This document shows, one piece after another, positions 1-9,102 of a stretch of 64,000 bases of DNA. Positions within the stretch are counted from its first letter, which is position 1. Each line of letters opens with the position of its first letter. Position numbers and translations under genes: made by a program. Under the pieces are notes generated by a model, which was given only the letters and a program-made list of their open reading frames with translations, did no database searches and was not told the DNA's origin. The stretch comes from Acidovorax sp. FJL06 (GTDB taxonomy: Bacteria > Pseudomonadota > Gammaproteobacteria > Burkholderiales > Burkholderiaceae_C), in contig NZ_QAJR01000025.1 of NCBI RefSeq assembly GCF_003852545.1, forward strand, positions 62,001 to 126,000, read 5' to 3'.

Positions 1-462
1 CACCAGTACCAAGAAGCCTATGTGTTCAAGCGTGGCGTCGAACTGGCTCGGGTCAATATCGGCTACAGCGGCAAATGCAAGGTGACCCATGTCGTCGCCC
101 CTTTGCTGACAGAACTGAGTTCTGAATTGGTCAACTTACTGATGCCGCTGAAGGGGTTGCCACTGGATTCCGTCGCGAGTGGCGCGGTGGGCGAAAAGAG
201 CTTTTCCGAGCCCTTTCTCAATGATTTTCACCGGAAAGTGACGGAGTTGTGCGTTGAGGCTGGCATCGTCATCCGCACCGTCATGGAGCAGCAATGGTCC
301 TTGCGCTACACGTTCACCCGATGGGGTGAAGTCGCTGTCTACGACGTTTGGTACAACGGAAAAGGTCAGATCGGGAAATGCGCGCCCCTGGCAACCGCAT
401 GCTCGCCAGGCACCTTGGTGGGTGAGGTGGGCGTATTGCTGACGCAAGGGGTGCGGGCATGA
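1..462 (+). CDS. 3' end of unknown protein (partial)
   Basis: The reading frame is open from the first base of the window, so the gene begins upstream and only the last 153 codons are visible. No signal peptide, membrane segment or catalytic motif that I recognise is present. The stop codon overlaps the start of the next gene as ATGA (459-462), which implies translational coupling and a shared function with the downstream TPR protein. Its identity would come from the missing N-terminal part. I do not recognise the family. Confidence 0.6.
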   Translation, partial: HQYQEAYVFKRGVELARVNIGYSGKCKVTHVVAPLLTELSSELVNLLMPLKGLPLDSVASGAVGEKSFSEPFLNDFHRKVTELCVEAGIVIRTVMEQQWSLRYTFTRWGEVAVYDVWYNGKGQIGKCAPLATACSPGTLVGEVGVLLTQGVRA

Positions 463-2369
463 CCACCAGCAAGGACGTGTTTGCCAAGCGCAAGGAAGGA
501 GCCATCGACGAGGCGTACCAGTTGGCGCTGCAGTTGATGGCTTCGCCCGAGGTGGACGAATGGGACCGCAAGGCGCTGGGATGGTGCCTGGTAGACCTCA
601 TCAAACGTGACGCGCAGGCAGGGCACCCTGAGAACCTGGAACATTACCGGCGCCAGTTGGAGGGCCTCCAAGTGGCTGCCGACGATGAGGTGTTACAGAA
701 GGGGATCCGCAACGCACTGCTGTTGTGCAGCCCAAATGGTCAGTTGATCAAGCAGGCCTCGACCCTGAGCAAACAGGGGCAGCATGCGCAAGCGGTGACC
801 CTGTATCGGCAGGCAGGCAGGCTCGGCCCGCTCGAATCACAGGTCCAGACCAATCTGGGATGGGATCTGTATCGTCACGCCAAGCAGTTGCTGGACACCG
901 AAGCGGTCGATTTCAGTGCCATCAGGCGCAACCTGCATGACTACCTCAAGCTGGACGTGGAGAAGCCTTCGCTGCTGCACACCTGCTTCCTTCAACTGGC
1001 GGCGAAATTAGCCAGCCAGGAAAGGCTGAACCTTCTGAAGTTCTTGCCGTTGTGGGACCTACAGCACCTGCGGGCCGACGATTACCAGCGCCAACGTGCA
1101 GAGGACGGCAAGGAGTACCCGTCCTTGGCAGAGAAAGTCATTCAGCAGGCCGGCAAGGAAGCCGCAGCGTCTGGAGACGCCCAGGACCTGAACTACATCC
1201 TGCCCTACCTCGATGCGGCCATCGAGCGGTTCCCGGACAACGTCTGGTTGAAGTTAGACAAGGCCAAGGGACTCCTGGGCCTGGGTCGGCATGACGATGC
1301 GCTGGCTTTCGGTATGGCGGTCACCAAGGCCAAAGCCAACGAATACTGGGCCTGGGAGTTGTTGGGCGACATCGTGGCCCTCACCGACCCCGCCGCTGCG
1401 CTGGGCTGCTATTGCAAGGCCTTGTGCTGTCCTGCCGACGACAAGTTCACAGGGAAAGTCCGACTCAAGCTCGCGCAATCCATGATCGAGACGCATGACT
1501 TTCCAGCAGCTAAGTTGGAGGTCGAGACGGTCTTGCGCCAGAAGGAGAGGGAGGGACAACGGGTTCCCGAAGCCGCTGAACGGATCGCTTCGCAGCCGTG
1601 GTTTGCATCCACGCTTGCCAACGCATCCAATGCCGATTACTACAGGGAGCATGCAGGCGCAGCCGAAACACTATTGCTGAGCCAGTTGCCTTGGATCGAG
1701 GCCAACCTCGGCGACCGCTTTGTTATCCCGGGCATGGAAAACAAACCCAAGCGCAAGATTTTTATCAAGACGCAGTCTGATCCGCTGGAAGCCAGCATCC
1801 CCGAATGGAAATTAGGTCACAAGGCCATGGCGATCGGCGATGGCCTGCAGGTTAAGGGAGAGTTCAACGAGAAAAAGCGGTTCCAGATCTATGCGCTGGA
1901 GGCCCGGCCCATCCAAGCCAGATGGGATATCTTTCCCAGGAGGGTCGGCGTTGTCTATCAAGTGAATAAGGAAAGGCAGGTCCTGCACTTCATCGTCGAC
2001 CGGACGATTGACGGCGTCATTCCCCTGGCCGAGTTACCCGGTCCCTTCAAGGAAGGCGATGCGATCGCGGTGAAGGTCTCGAAACGGTCGACAGACAAGG
2101 GGACGATGTACAGGGTGCTGCATGCCGAGGCGACGCAGGAGAGACCAGCTCCCCAGGTCCGCAAGGAATTCAACGAGGCCGTACGCCTGTCCAACGGCAT
2201 GGGATTCACCGACAGCGACATCTTTATCCCCCCGCCGTTGGTTGTTGAATGCCAACTCTTGGACGGTCAGAAAGTCGCCGGAACGGCCATTCTCAACTTC
2301 AACAAGAAGCACCGGAGTTGGGGCTGGAAGGCGATTGCGCTTGACGCATTGCCTGGGTCTAGTTTGTGA
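459..2369 (+). CDS. TPR-like protein with C-terminal OB/cold-shock-like region
   Basis: A soluble 636-residue protein without signal peptide or membrane segments. The N-terminal two thirds are helical and TPR-like, with repeated alternation of short helices around residues 5-60, 80-140, 230-330 and 340-400. Around residues 470-560 a beta-rich stretch (VGVVYQVNKERQVLHFIVD, then GDAIAVKVSKR) looks like an S1/cold-shock type OB fold. The tail carries a second beta-rich element ending in SWGWKAIALDAL. It is coupled to the preceding gene by an ATGA overlap. TPR proteins with OB-like tails are known from NTP-dependent conflict or defence operons, and the position in a restriction-bearing island fits that. 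This role is inferred; no enzymatic motif is visible. Confidence 0.6.
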   Translation: MTTSKDVFAKRKEGAIDEAYQLALQLMASPEVDEWDRKALGWCLVDLIKRDAQAGHPENLEHYRRQLEGLQVAADDEVLQKGIRNALLLCSPNGQLIKQASTLSKQGQHAQAVTLYRQAGRLGPLESQVQTNLGWDLYRHAKQLLDTEAVDFSAIRRNLHDYLKLDVEKPSLLHTCFLQLAAKLASQERLNLLKFLPLWDLQHLRADDYQRQRAEDGKEYPSLAEKVIQQAGKEAAASGDAQDLNYILPYLDAAIERFPDNVWLKLDKAKGLLGLGRHDDALAFGMAVTKAKANEYWAWELLGDIVALTDPAAALGCYCKALCCPADDKFTGKVRLKLAQSMIETHDFPAAKLEVETVLRQKEREGQRVPEAAERIASQPWFASTLANASNADYYREHAGAAETLLLSQLPWIEANLGDRFVIPGMENKPKRKIFIKTQSDPLEASIPEWKLGHKAMAIGDGLQVKGEFNEKKRFQIYALEARPIQARWDIFPRRVGVVYQVNKERQVLHFIVDRTIDGVIPLAELPGPFKEGDAIAVKVSKRSTDKGTMYRVLHAEATQERPAPQVRKEFNEAVRLSNGMGFTDSDIFIPPPLVVECQLLDGQKVAGTAILNFNKKHRSWGWKAIALDALPGSSL

Positions 2370-2379
2370 CCAAAGGACG

Positions 2380-2410
2380 CTTGGGCATCGTATCGCAGGC
2401 CCAAGTTTTT
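2380..2410 (+). terminator. Rho-independent terminator after the TPR gene
   Basis: A perfect 7-bp stem (CTTGGGC at 2380-2386 with GCCCAAG at 2399-2405) has a 12-nt loop and is followed by five T residues. It begins 11 bases after the TPR gene stop codon. The next gene converges from the other strand. Confidence 0.7.
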
Positions 2411-2500
2411 GTCGGTGTTAGCCCGGCATGGCGCCAGCCCTGGGCAGATCATCAGGTAAGCCACTGATAACCGTCTGGATCACGAGCCGCTTTGCATGAA

Positions 2501-3586
2501 TTATTGGTAATGAACCCAAGCGTTGGCACTGAAGTCATATTCATGGGCCGCAAATGCATCGCCATAGGCTGAGGGAATCGCGAGGTAGGGCTTGCCGTCG
2601 GTCACGCGGTATCTGATCTGCGGCTGAAACACCGTTGCTCTTACGCTTGGTACCTTTACCAGATATCCTGGTCGCAGTGCTTCAAGCGTGGGGGGGTAGT
2701 GGCCTTCCTCAGCGCGGAACGATTCGATGGCCTTAACTATCGGCATGGCGTATTTGGGGATCTGCTTGTCGACCGTGAAGACGTAGGCTAGCGTGACAGT
2801 GGGGATCAATACCGCAATCGACAGACGCTTCAGATTTTCCTTTGCGGATCCACCCTTGTTTGAGATGCGCGATCTTGAGCGGGGTACATGCAGAAGCAAC
2901 GCCGCTACTAGCGCCAAGATTGCAAACAAAGAGGCCCCGTAGAGTACACCTGGCGTTGCTGCAAAAAGCAGCATCCAGAACCAGGTGGAACGTAAATCCC
3001 ATGTCCAAGTCTTCCAGAACCCGGAAGAAACACTGACTGGATCGTGCGCGGGCATTCGATCAGCGAGAGTCCTGCTGGATCTCCACCTAGCGATGACCCA
3101 GGCGATCAATCCTAAGGCTACAGCCAGGAAGCACAATAAGTAGACGGTATCGTGAGAAAGTAGTCCCAACATCGGATTGGCTCGCGAAAATGGAAACAGA
3201 GGCTGGATGTCTTGATGGATAAGACTGTCTAGCGCCACATGGCTCAAGGTGCCAAACAGGGCACCTGTCACCACGGATATTCTGGTCATCACCCCAGACT
3301 GAACTAGCCATTTCTGCTTGTAGTACGTGGCCTCCTTGTTCCATCGTTTCAGAATCAGAAGTCCTATCGGCGGTGCCATAAGGACAACCGCCGCGGCAAT
3401 GATCAGCGCGCCAAGAATCGTATGGGTCATGCCGTGAAGCACCCCGTCAGCGCCGATGAGCATGCGGATGCCAGGCTCCAAGTCCATCGCGATTTGGGCA
3501 AGGCCAAACGCGATCAGGCTAATCCGTTGGTCCAGGCTTGGCTTGACGATGAGCACGGCACCCATGTGCAATGGGGTGAAGGGCAA
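2501..3586 (-). CDS. YdjM-like membrane hydrolase with pseudopilin-like tail
   Basis: A 361-residue integral membrane protein. It opens with MPFTPLHMGAVL, the typical start of the LexA-regulated YdjM family (putative membrane-bound metal-dependent hydrolases, function unproven). The histidine in that start and the HGMTHTILGAL segment near residue 50 are the expected ligand region. About six hydrophobic segments follow (residues 20-35, 55-75, 100-125, 145-165, 200-215, 218-233). After a last helix near 255-270, the C-terminal 100 residues contain AIESFRAEEGHYPPTLEAL, which resembles the soluble part of type II secretion pseudopilins. It lies downstream of hsdR on the same strand with a 137-bp gap, so it may be in a separate unit. 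Confidence 0.65.
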   Translation of the reverse strand: MPFTPLHMGAVLIVKPSLDQRISLIAFGLAQIAMDLEPGIRMLIGADGVLHGMTHTILGALIIAAAVVLMAPPIGLLILKRWNKEATYYKQKWLVQSGVMTRISVVTGALFGTLSHVALDSLIHQDIQPLFPFSRANPMLGLLSHDTVYLLCFLAVALGLIAWVIARWRSSRTLADRMPAHDPVSVSSGFWKTWTWDLRSTWFWMLLFAATPGVLYGASLFAILALVAALLLHVPRSRSRISNKGGSAKENLKRLSIAVLIPTVTLAYVFTVDKQIPKYAMPIVKAIESFRAEEGHYPPTLEALRPGYLVKVPSVRATVFQPQIRYRVTDGKPYLAIPSAYGDAFAAHEYDFSANAWVHYQ

Positions 3587-3723
3587 TTTATCCTCCGGTA
3601 GGTTGTCTAGCTGATCTGCTGTGATTCTTTAAGATGTTCCAAGGCTGTCCGGAGCTGAGGCAATCACATTTGCTATTTTTTTGCTTCTACATGACCCGTT
3701 CTTCATGAGCAGTAGGGCAGGGA

Positions 3724-6700
3724 CTACGCTCCACGCTCCCTCAATGCCTCATACAACCCCGCAGGCCCCAGCAAAACATCCTTGAGTCCGGTTCGGACAC
3801 GGTCTGACCCCAGTGCCTGTTTGCTCATGCTTCCGTGGGCTGCTAGTGCATCCATGATGGCGTTCATGATTTCGCTGGCCAGGTCGGGTGAATTTGCAAA
3901 TTGCTCCTTGGTGTTGTTCATGGCCTGCTGGTGCAGCAGGTCAGATTCGAGCAACTTGCCCTTGAGGACGTTGTTCACATAGACGAGTTTGTCGTCGTCC
4001 GTGAGTTCTCCCTCGAACAGATCATTCACCTTGGACAGGATTTCAGAGAGCTTCACCTTCAGGGGCTCCTGCACCTCGCCGCCGCCTGTGTCCGTCAGCG
4101 GCTTGAGCTTCGTGTCGGTATCGCTTTCCTCATCCAGCGGGAGATCGCGCTTGCCAAGCTCTTTGAGCTTGTGGTGGGTGAGGGCGACCTTGGATAGGTC
4201 AACTCCTTCGCGCTCGCGGCCAAAGTCCAGCAGGGGCAGTAGGCGTTTGAAGAAGATGGCCCGCTTCTCTATGGCGGTGTTTCCATAGTCAAACATTTGG
4301 CTGAGGAATGCGTACACACGAACGAAAGTTCCCAGGTCGCGCTTGAAAAGGGTCAAGGCGTTGAGCTCATCTTTGGCTGCCTTGGCCTCTGCACTGCCGG
4401 GCTTCTTGGACTCTTCAGCGACGAAAATTTGATGCGCTGCCTTGTACCGCTTGAGCAGTCTGTCCGCCACAGGCTCTATGGCTGCGACCAACATCGATTG
4501 CGACGCGTTGGGATTGAGCTCCACGACGGCCACGCGATCCACTTCATATTCATCGTAGTGCCCGCTGCCGTCCAGTTTGGCGCGCAGGTCGTAGATCAAA
4601 TGGGGGTCTGTGACGCCCGCCAACTCGGCTGTTTCGTAGTACGTCTGAAAAGCGGCGAGAACTTCATCGGGGTCATTGACGAAGTCGAGGATGTAGGTCG
4701 TGTCTTTGAGCCCATGGGGGCCGTTGTAGGCGCGATTCAACCTGCTCAACGTTTGCACGGCTTGGATGCCCGCCAAACGCTTGTCTACGTACATGCCGCA
4801 CAGCAGCGGCTGGTCAAACCCCGTCTGGAATTTGTTCGCGACGAGCAGAATCTGGTACTCATCCGTTGCAAAGGCATCGCGGATATCCCGCCCCTTGAGA
4901 TTGGGATTGAGCTTGGCACTGACTTCGGTGACAGGATCGGGCGTGCAGTCCGGGTCGTTGACCTCGCCAGAGAAGGCCACCAGCGAGTCGAGTCTGTAGC
5001 CGTAGTCGTTGATGTACTTGTCTATCGCCAGCTTCCAGCGTACGGCTTCAACGCGGCTGCCTACCACCACCATCGCTTTGGCATTTCCGTTCAGGAGCGG
5101 CTGTACGTTTTCACGAAAATGCTCCACCACAACCGCCACCTTCTGGCTGACGTTGTAGGGGTGAAGACGCACCCAGCGCATAAGGCCTTTCATGGCCTCA
5201 TTGCGCTCTACGGATTTTTCATCCCACTCTTGACCATTGTGGGCAAGCTTGAAAGCCAGCTTGTAGGGGGTGTAGTTCTTGAGGACATCTAGGATGAAAC
5301 CCTCTTCGATGGCCTGGCGCATCGAATAGACGTGAAACGCAGCAGGTAGATTGCCCGGGCCTGCGGGCTGATCTGGATTCGGTCTGCGTCCAAACAACTC
5401 CAGGGTCTTCGCCTTGGGAGTGGCGGTGAAAGCCACATAGGTGATGCCAGCGTCCTGCCCAGCTCGTGCCGCCATCTGGATCGCCAGCAAATCTTCCGTA
5501 CTGACTTCTCCACCATCAGCCAGTTCCTTGAGCTCCTCAGAGCTCAGGAGCTGTTTGAGCTTGGATGCTGCCTCGCCAGTCTGGCTGCTGTGCGCTTCAT
5601 CGGCTATGACGGCAAAGCGCTTGCCTTGGGTCGCGGCCAGTTCCTGTACCGCCTTGAGTGCAAAAGGGAAGGTCTGGATGGTGCAGACCACAATCTTCTT
5701 GCTACCTGACAGGGCAGTTGCCAGTTCACCGCTTTTACTGGCGCTCTCTCCCTTGATGGTGGCCACCACGCCAGCCGTCCGCTCGAAATCAAAGATGGCC
5801 TCTTGCAACTGGGCGTCGAGCACGTTGCGGTCACTGACCACCAGCACCGTGCTGAATACCTTGTTGTTCTGGGCGTCGTGCAGATCCGCCAGGAAATGGG
5901 CTGTCCAGGCAATGGAATTGGTCTTGCCCGAACCCGCACTGTGTTGGATCAGGTACTTATGGCCCGGACCTTCGGCGATCACGGCCCGAACCAATGCCCG
6001 CGTCGCGTCGAGTTGGTGGAAGCGTGGGAACAGAATGGCTTTGATCTTCTTCTTGGCATCCCGTTGGGTCACGAGGTAGCGTCCCAGAATCTCCAGCCAA
6101 CTGTCTCGCTGCCACACCTGCTCCCACAAGTACGCAGTTCGGTGGCCGTGGGGGTTGGCCGGATTGCCCGCACCACCCTGATCACCCAGGTTGAAGGGCA
6201 GGAAATAGGTGGCAGGCCCTTGCAGCTTGGTGGTCATCATCACCGCGCGGTTGCTGACCGCAAAGTGCACCAATGCGCCGCGAGGGAAGTCCAGCAAAGG
6301 TTCTGTGGTGTTCTTGCCTTTGGGTTTGGGAAGGCGGTCAAAGCGGTACTGGTCTACAGCCGCATTGATGTCCTGCGTGAAATCGGTTTTAAGCTCCGCT
6401 GTGGCCACAGGAATGCCGTTCAGGAACAGCACCAGGTCGATGATGTCGTCGTGGTTGGTGCGGCACTGTCGCACCACGCGAAGGCGGTTGGCTGCGTAGC
6501 GGGACTGCAAATCGGGATTCATCGCCAGCGCAGGCTTGAACTGGGCGAGCTTCAAGGGGACTTTGAGCCCCAGCATATCGATACCCACCCGCAACACTTC
6601 CAGGGTGCCGCGCTCGTCCAACGCCTTGCGCAGGCGGTCGAGCAGCATGGCTTCGGCAGAGCTGCCGTGGGTCTTGGAAAGAGAATCCCAAGCAGCGGGC

Positions 6701-6864
6701 TGTGTGGCTTGAATCCAAGTCAGCAAGTCGGCCGGGAAGAGTGCGCGAGGGGTGTCGTAGCCACTGGCATCGCCTTCGCTGCCTGGTGCTCCATACAACC
6801 AGCCATTGGCGGTCAAGTGGTTGCAAATGTCGAGCTCGAACTGGATTTCGTTGTGCAGTGCCAT
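3724..6864 (-). CDS. hsdR: Type I restriction enzyme R subunit (HsdR)
   Basis: The motor and nuclease subunit of a type I restriction-modification complex. It cleaves unmodified DNA after ATP-driven translocation when bound to HsdM/HsdS. The 1046-residue length is normal. The N-terminal HSDR_N nuclease shows a PD-(D/E)xK pattern, with an Asp near 143 and E157-L-K159. The SF2 helicase motor follows, with Walker A SAGSGKT (Lys about 314) and Walker B DEAH (422-425). The segment ANKFQTGFDQPLL matches the second RecA-like domain, and a helical C-terminal region would contact the methylase. It is the last gene of the hsdM-hsdS-GIY-YIG-hsdR operon, 28 bp after the GIY-YIG gene. The frame is intact, so the enzyme is probably active. 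Confidence 0.95.
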   Translation of the reverse strand: MALHNEIQFELDICNHLTANGWLYGAPGSEGDASGYDTPRALFPADLLTWIQATQPAAWDSLSKTHGSSAEAMLLDRLRKALDERGTLEVLRVGIDMLGLKVPLKLAQFKPALAMNPDLQSRYAANRLRVVRQCRTNHDDIIDLVLFLNGIPVATAELKTDFTQDINAAVDQYRFDRLPKPKGKNTTEPLLDFPRGALVHFAVSNRAVMMTTKLQGPATYFLPFNLGDQGGAGNPANPHGHRTAYLWEQVWQRDSWLEILGRYLVTQRDAKKKIKAILFPRFHQLDATRALVRAVIAEGPGHKYLIQHSAGSGKTNSIAWTAHFLADLHDAQNNKVFSTVLVVSDRNVLDAQLQEAIFDFERTAGVVATIKGESASKSGELATALSGSKKIVVCTIQTFPFALKAVQELAATQGKRFAVIADEAHSSQTGEAASKLKQLLSSEELKELADGGEVSTEDLLAIQMAARAGQDAGITYVAFTATPKAKTLELFGRRPNPDQPAGPGNLPAAFHVYSMRQAIEEGFILDVLKNYTPYKLAFKLAHNGQEWDEKSVERNEAMKGLMRWVRLHPYNVSQKVAVVVEHFRENVQPLLNGNAKAMVVVGSRVEAVRWKLAIDKYINDYGYRLDSLVAFSGEVNDPDCTPDPVTEVSAKLNPNLKGRDIRDAFATDEYQILLVANKFQTGFDQPLLCGMYVDKRLAGIQAVQTLSRLNRAYNGPHGLKDTTYILDFVNDPDEVLAAFQTYYETAELAGVTDPHLIYDLRAKLDGSGHYDEYEVDRVAVVELNPNASQSMLVAAIEPVADRLLKRYKAAHQIFVAEESKKPGSAEAKAAKDELNALTLFKRDLGTFVRVYAFLSQMFDYGNTAIEKRAIFFKRLLPLLDFGREREGVDLSKVALTHHKLKELGKRDLPLDEESDTDTKLKPLTDTGGGEVQEPLKVKLSEILSKVNDLFEGELTDDDKLVYVNNVLKGKLLESDLLHQQAMNNTKEQFANSPDLASEIMNAIMDALAAHGSMSKQALGSDRVRTGLKDVLLGPAGLYEALRERGA

Positions 6865-6892
6865 CCCTTACCCTCTACCGCTTTCGTTGTTA

Positions 6893-7759
6893 TCAGGTGC
6901 CTATCGCTTGGCGCTTCAGGGCGTCCAAGGTTTTGCCGTCTTTGTCCTTCCAGACGTTCCAGCCATTGGCCGTCGTACCGAGTAGGGCCACCGCCGCCAT
7001 GCTGGGAGATCGAAACAGGTGGTTCTTCGTGAAGACCACCGCATCGCCGTTCACACTGAGCGTGCCGTTGGCCACCAGCTTGTCTCTAAAGCTCGCGTTG
7101 CTTGTGCCTGCGATGGACTGCATGTTCTCCTTGCGTCCCACCGATCCTGCCAAGACTACGAATCCCTCTTGCGTGTACAGGCCACGGCCATCCACTCCAC
7201 TGACCGTACAAAAAAGATAGTCTTGCGGTGGCGTATCTTGGGGTGCCTGCACAACAGGGTCAAACATTGGATGCCCCAGGGTTGCCAGAAGCGTCCGAGC
7301 CGTCTCAAAGACTTCAAGGCAATCGGCTTCCATGGGAGCGGGGGTGTGCGGGCGCGATCCTCCGTTTCCATTGAGGTCCGTGTACCGTTTCACTTTCCTA
7401 ATGGCCTGTAGGCTGCACCATTCCAGAAACAGGCCGTGTGTTTGGGTGAGGGATTTGGTGCGTGAGATGAGCACCAAAGCGCGCTCCCAGAACGGCTTAT
7501 CTGCATCATGCTTGGCAAGACGCTTGCGCAGATCGCCCGTCTGGCCCACGTACACATTCAACTCGGTCCCGTCGTCTGACTCGCCCACGAGAAAATAGGC
7601 CGCGACTTCATCGCTCTCTGGCATCTCCAAGAAGTCCGAGAGCAGCTTTCGAGGTACGTCGATGACCTGGACGATGCGTGTGGTGATTTCTGCAACGCGG
7701 ATGCCTGTGGGGCTGCCGCCCGGCAGGAAGATCTGGATGGTTTTAGGCGTTGTGCTCAT
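6893..7759 (-). CDS. GIY-YIG nuclease-like protein with DUF4357 domain
   Basis: A soluble 288-residue protein. Residues 53-120 form a GIY-YIG domain: the two tyrosine motifs appear as YFLVG and VYVGQ (Y55, Y70), followed by an Arg-rich helix (LRKRLAKH) and a conserved Glu in FLEWCSL (about E113). The C-terminal 90 residues (YTQEGFVVLAGS to the end) match DUF4357, a domain often fused to such nucleases and found with restriction systems. It overlaps the hsdS stop codon by 4 bp and precedes hsdR, so it is co-translated within the type I operon. It may be an accessory nuclease or a DNA-binding regulator of restriction; the exact role is unknown. Confidence 0.8.
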   Translation of the reverse strand: MSTTPKTIQIFLPGGSPTGIRVAEITTRIVQVIDVPRKLLSDFLEMPESDEVAAYFLVGESDDGTELNVYVGQTGDLRKRLAKHDADKPFWERALVLISRTKSLTQTHGLFLEWCSLQAIRKVKRYTDLNGNGGSRPHTPAPMEADCLEVFETARTLLATLGHPMFDPVVQAPQDTPPQDYLFCTVSGVDGRGLYTQEGFVVLAGSVGRKENMQSIAGTSNASFRDKLVANGTLSVNGDAVVFTKNHLFRSPSMAAVALLGTTANGWNVWKDKDGKTLDALKRQAIGT

Positions 7760-9102
7760 GCGGCTTGTGGAGAGGCAATGCCACGAACGTCGATCTGGCC
7801 GGTGACGGCGGAGGAGATCAGGGCGGTGCGGCGTTCTTGTAGGAGAGCAATTAGTGACTGAGCTTCGGCCAATAGCGCTTCAAGCCGACCGGTCTCCTTG
7901 TCAATATGTGCGGCAATCGCGACCTGCTCCGCAAGAGGAGGGGTTGGAAAAGCTACTCGTTTCAGATCAAAAATATTCACACCTCGAACTGCAGCCCCTA
8001 AGCTTCCACAAGCTAGTTCTTCGCGAACTGGGGCTGAAAGTAGTGTCCATCTAGCCCACGTATGACAAGCGCTTGTATCAATTGCAATACGCGCTACATC
8101 CTGGGTAATGTTCGACCCTTCCAGTTCAGGTGGGACAACTTCGCAATCCCCAATGGTTCCGCGAATTGAGTAGACGAGGTCAGATGCCTTCAGGCGCGCG
8201 CGCGCGTAGGGTTGTTCAATGTCTGGCGTCGTCCGGGCCATCTCAGTGAGATTCATACGGGACGGTTTCACGTTCCCACCCTTCAGGATGGGGATACCTT
8301 CGTCCACATCAGGCCCCGGTAAGACAATCCCGTACATGATTGGTCGCGTAGGTTGGGTGAGCCATTTCAATGGGGACATTTGCCAATGCGCAGGTATCTC
8401 CCCCAGCCACTCCACGCCCGAGTCCTTCATCGGCACGTTCGGGTCCAGCCCCTTGGTCACGGCGTGGGAGATGATGGCCTGGCGCTTTTCTTGTAGCAGG
8501 GCGATCAGTTTTTCCTGCTCGGCCACCAGCGTGTCGATCTTGGCGGTTTCGCGGTCGAGGAAGGTGGCGATGCTGGTTTGTTCTGGTAACCCTGGTGCTG
8601 GAATGCGTAGGCTGGCAACTGTGTCCTGATTGATGTTCGGCTGTCCTCCACCTGTGGAGAACAGATCAATAATGATTTGCTTGAATCCCTGCAACCAGTA
8701 ATAAGTAAAGGCTATGTCCAGATGCCTTGGGGAACTCAATACGCAGCAGGCTTGATTGGTCACTGCATCGACCCCAAGGATGCCAAGACGCCCTATCGTC
8801 GCGCCATACATGGCGACAACTAGTGAACCGGCCGGATGAATGCGAAGAGCTGAGAACTTTTCCAAAGCGGCGTCGGTGACTGATTTGCTCGTTTCAAAGA
8901 TGATGTTTTCACGCAGCTCTCCCGTTGTCACCCACGGAGTTCCGACGCTGTCATACCAATGCTCCTCGCTGCTTGGCGGCGTTGTACCACTGCCAATTGA
9001 GCCGAAGGCATGCGCCACTTTCCAGGTTTCCCAATGCCCCGGCACCTCCCCCAGCCACGCCACCCCACTGTCCTTGTACTCCGGGTATCGCTGAAAACTC
9101 AT
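7756..9102 (-). CDS. hsdS: Type I restriction-modification specificity subunit (HsdS)
   Basis: The DNA-recognition subunit that sets the bipartite target of the type I complex. The 448 residues contain two target recognition domains, each introduced by the same phrase ([16 protein letters not shown] near residue 10 and [16 protein letters not shown] near 226). Each is closed by a helical spacer ([20 protein letters not shown] and [20 protein letters not shown]) that spaces the domains and binds HsdM. Both domains are complete. The start overlaps the hsdM stop and the stop overlaps the GIY-YIG start, each by 4 bp, so expression is coupled. The target sequence cannot be predicted from the protein alone. 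Confidence 0.95.
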   Translation of the reverse strand: MSFQRYPEYKDSGVAWLGEVPGHWETWKVAHAFGSIGSGTTPPSSEEHWYDSVGTPWVTTGELRENIIFETSKSVTDAALEKFSALRIHPAGSLVVAMYGATIGRLGILGVDAVTNQACCVLSSPRHLDIAFTYYWLQGFKQIIIDLFSTGGGQPNINQDTVASLRIPAPGLPEQTSIATFLDRETAKIDTLVAEQEKLIALLQEKRQAIISHAVTKGLDPNVPMKDSGVEWLGEIPAHWQMSPLKWLTQPTRPIMYGIVLPGPDVDEGIPILKGGNVKPSRMNLTEMARTTPDIEQPYARARLKASDLVYSIRGTIGDCEVVPPELEGSNITQDVARIAIDTSACHTWARWTLLSAPVREELACGSLGAAVRGVNIFDLKRVAFPTPPLAEQVAIAAHIDKETGRLEALLAEAQSLIALLQERRTALISSAVTGQIDVRGIASPQAA

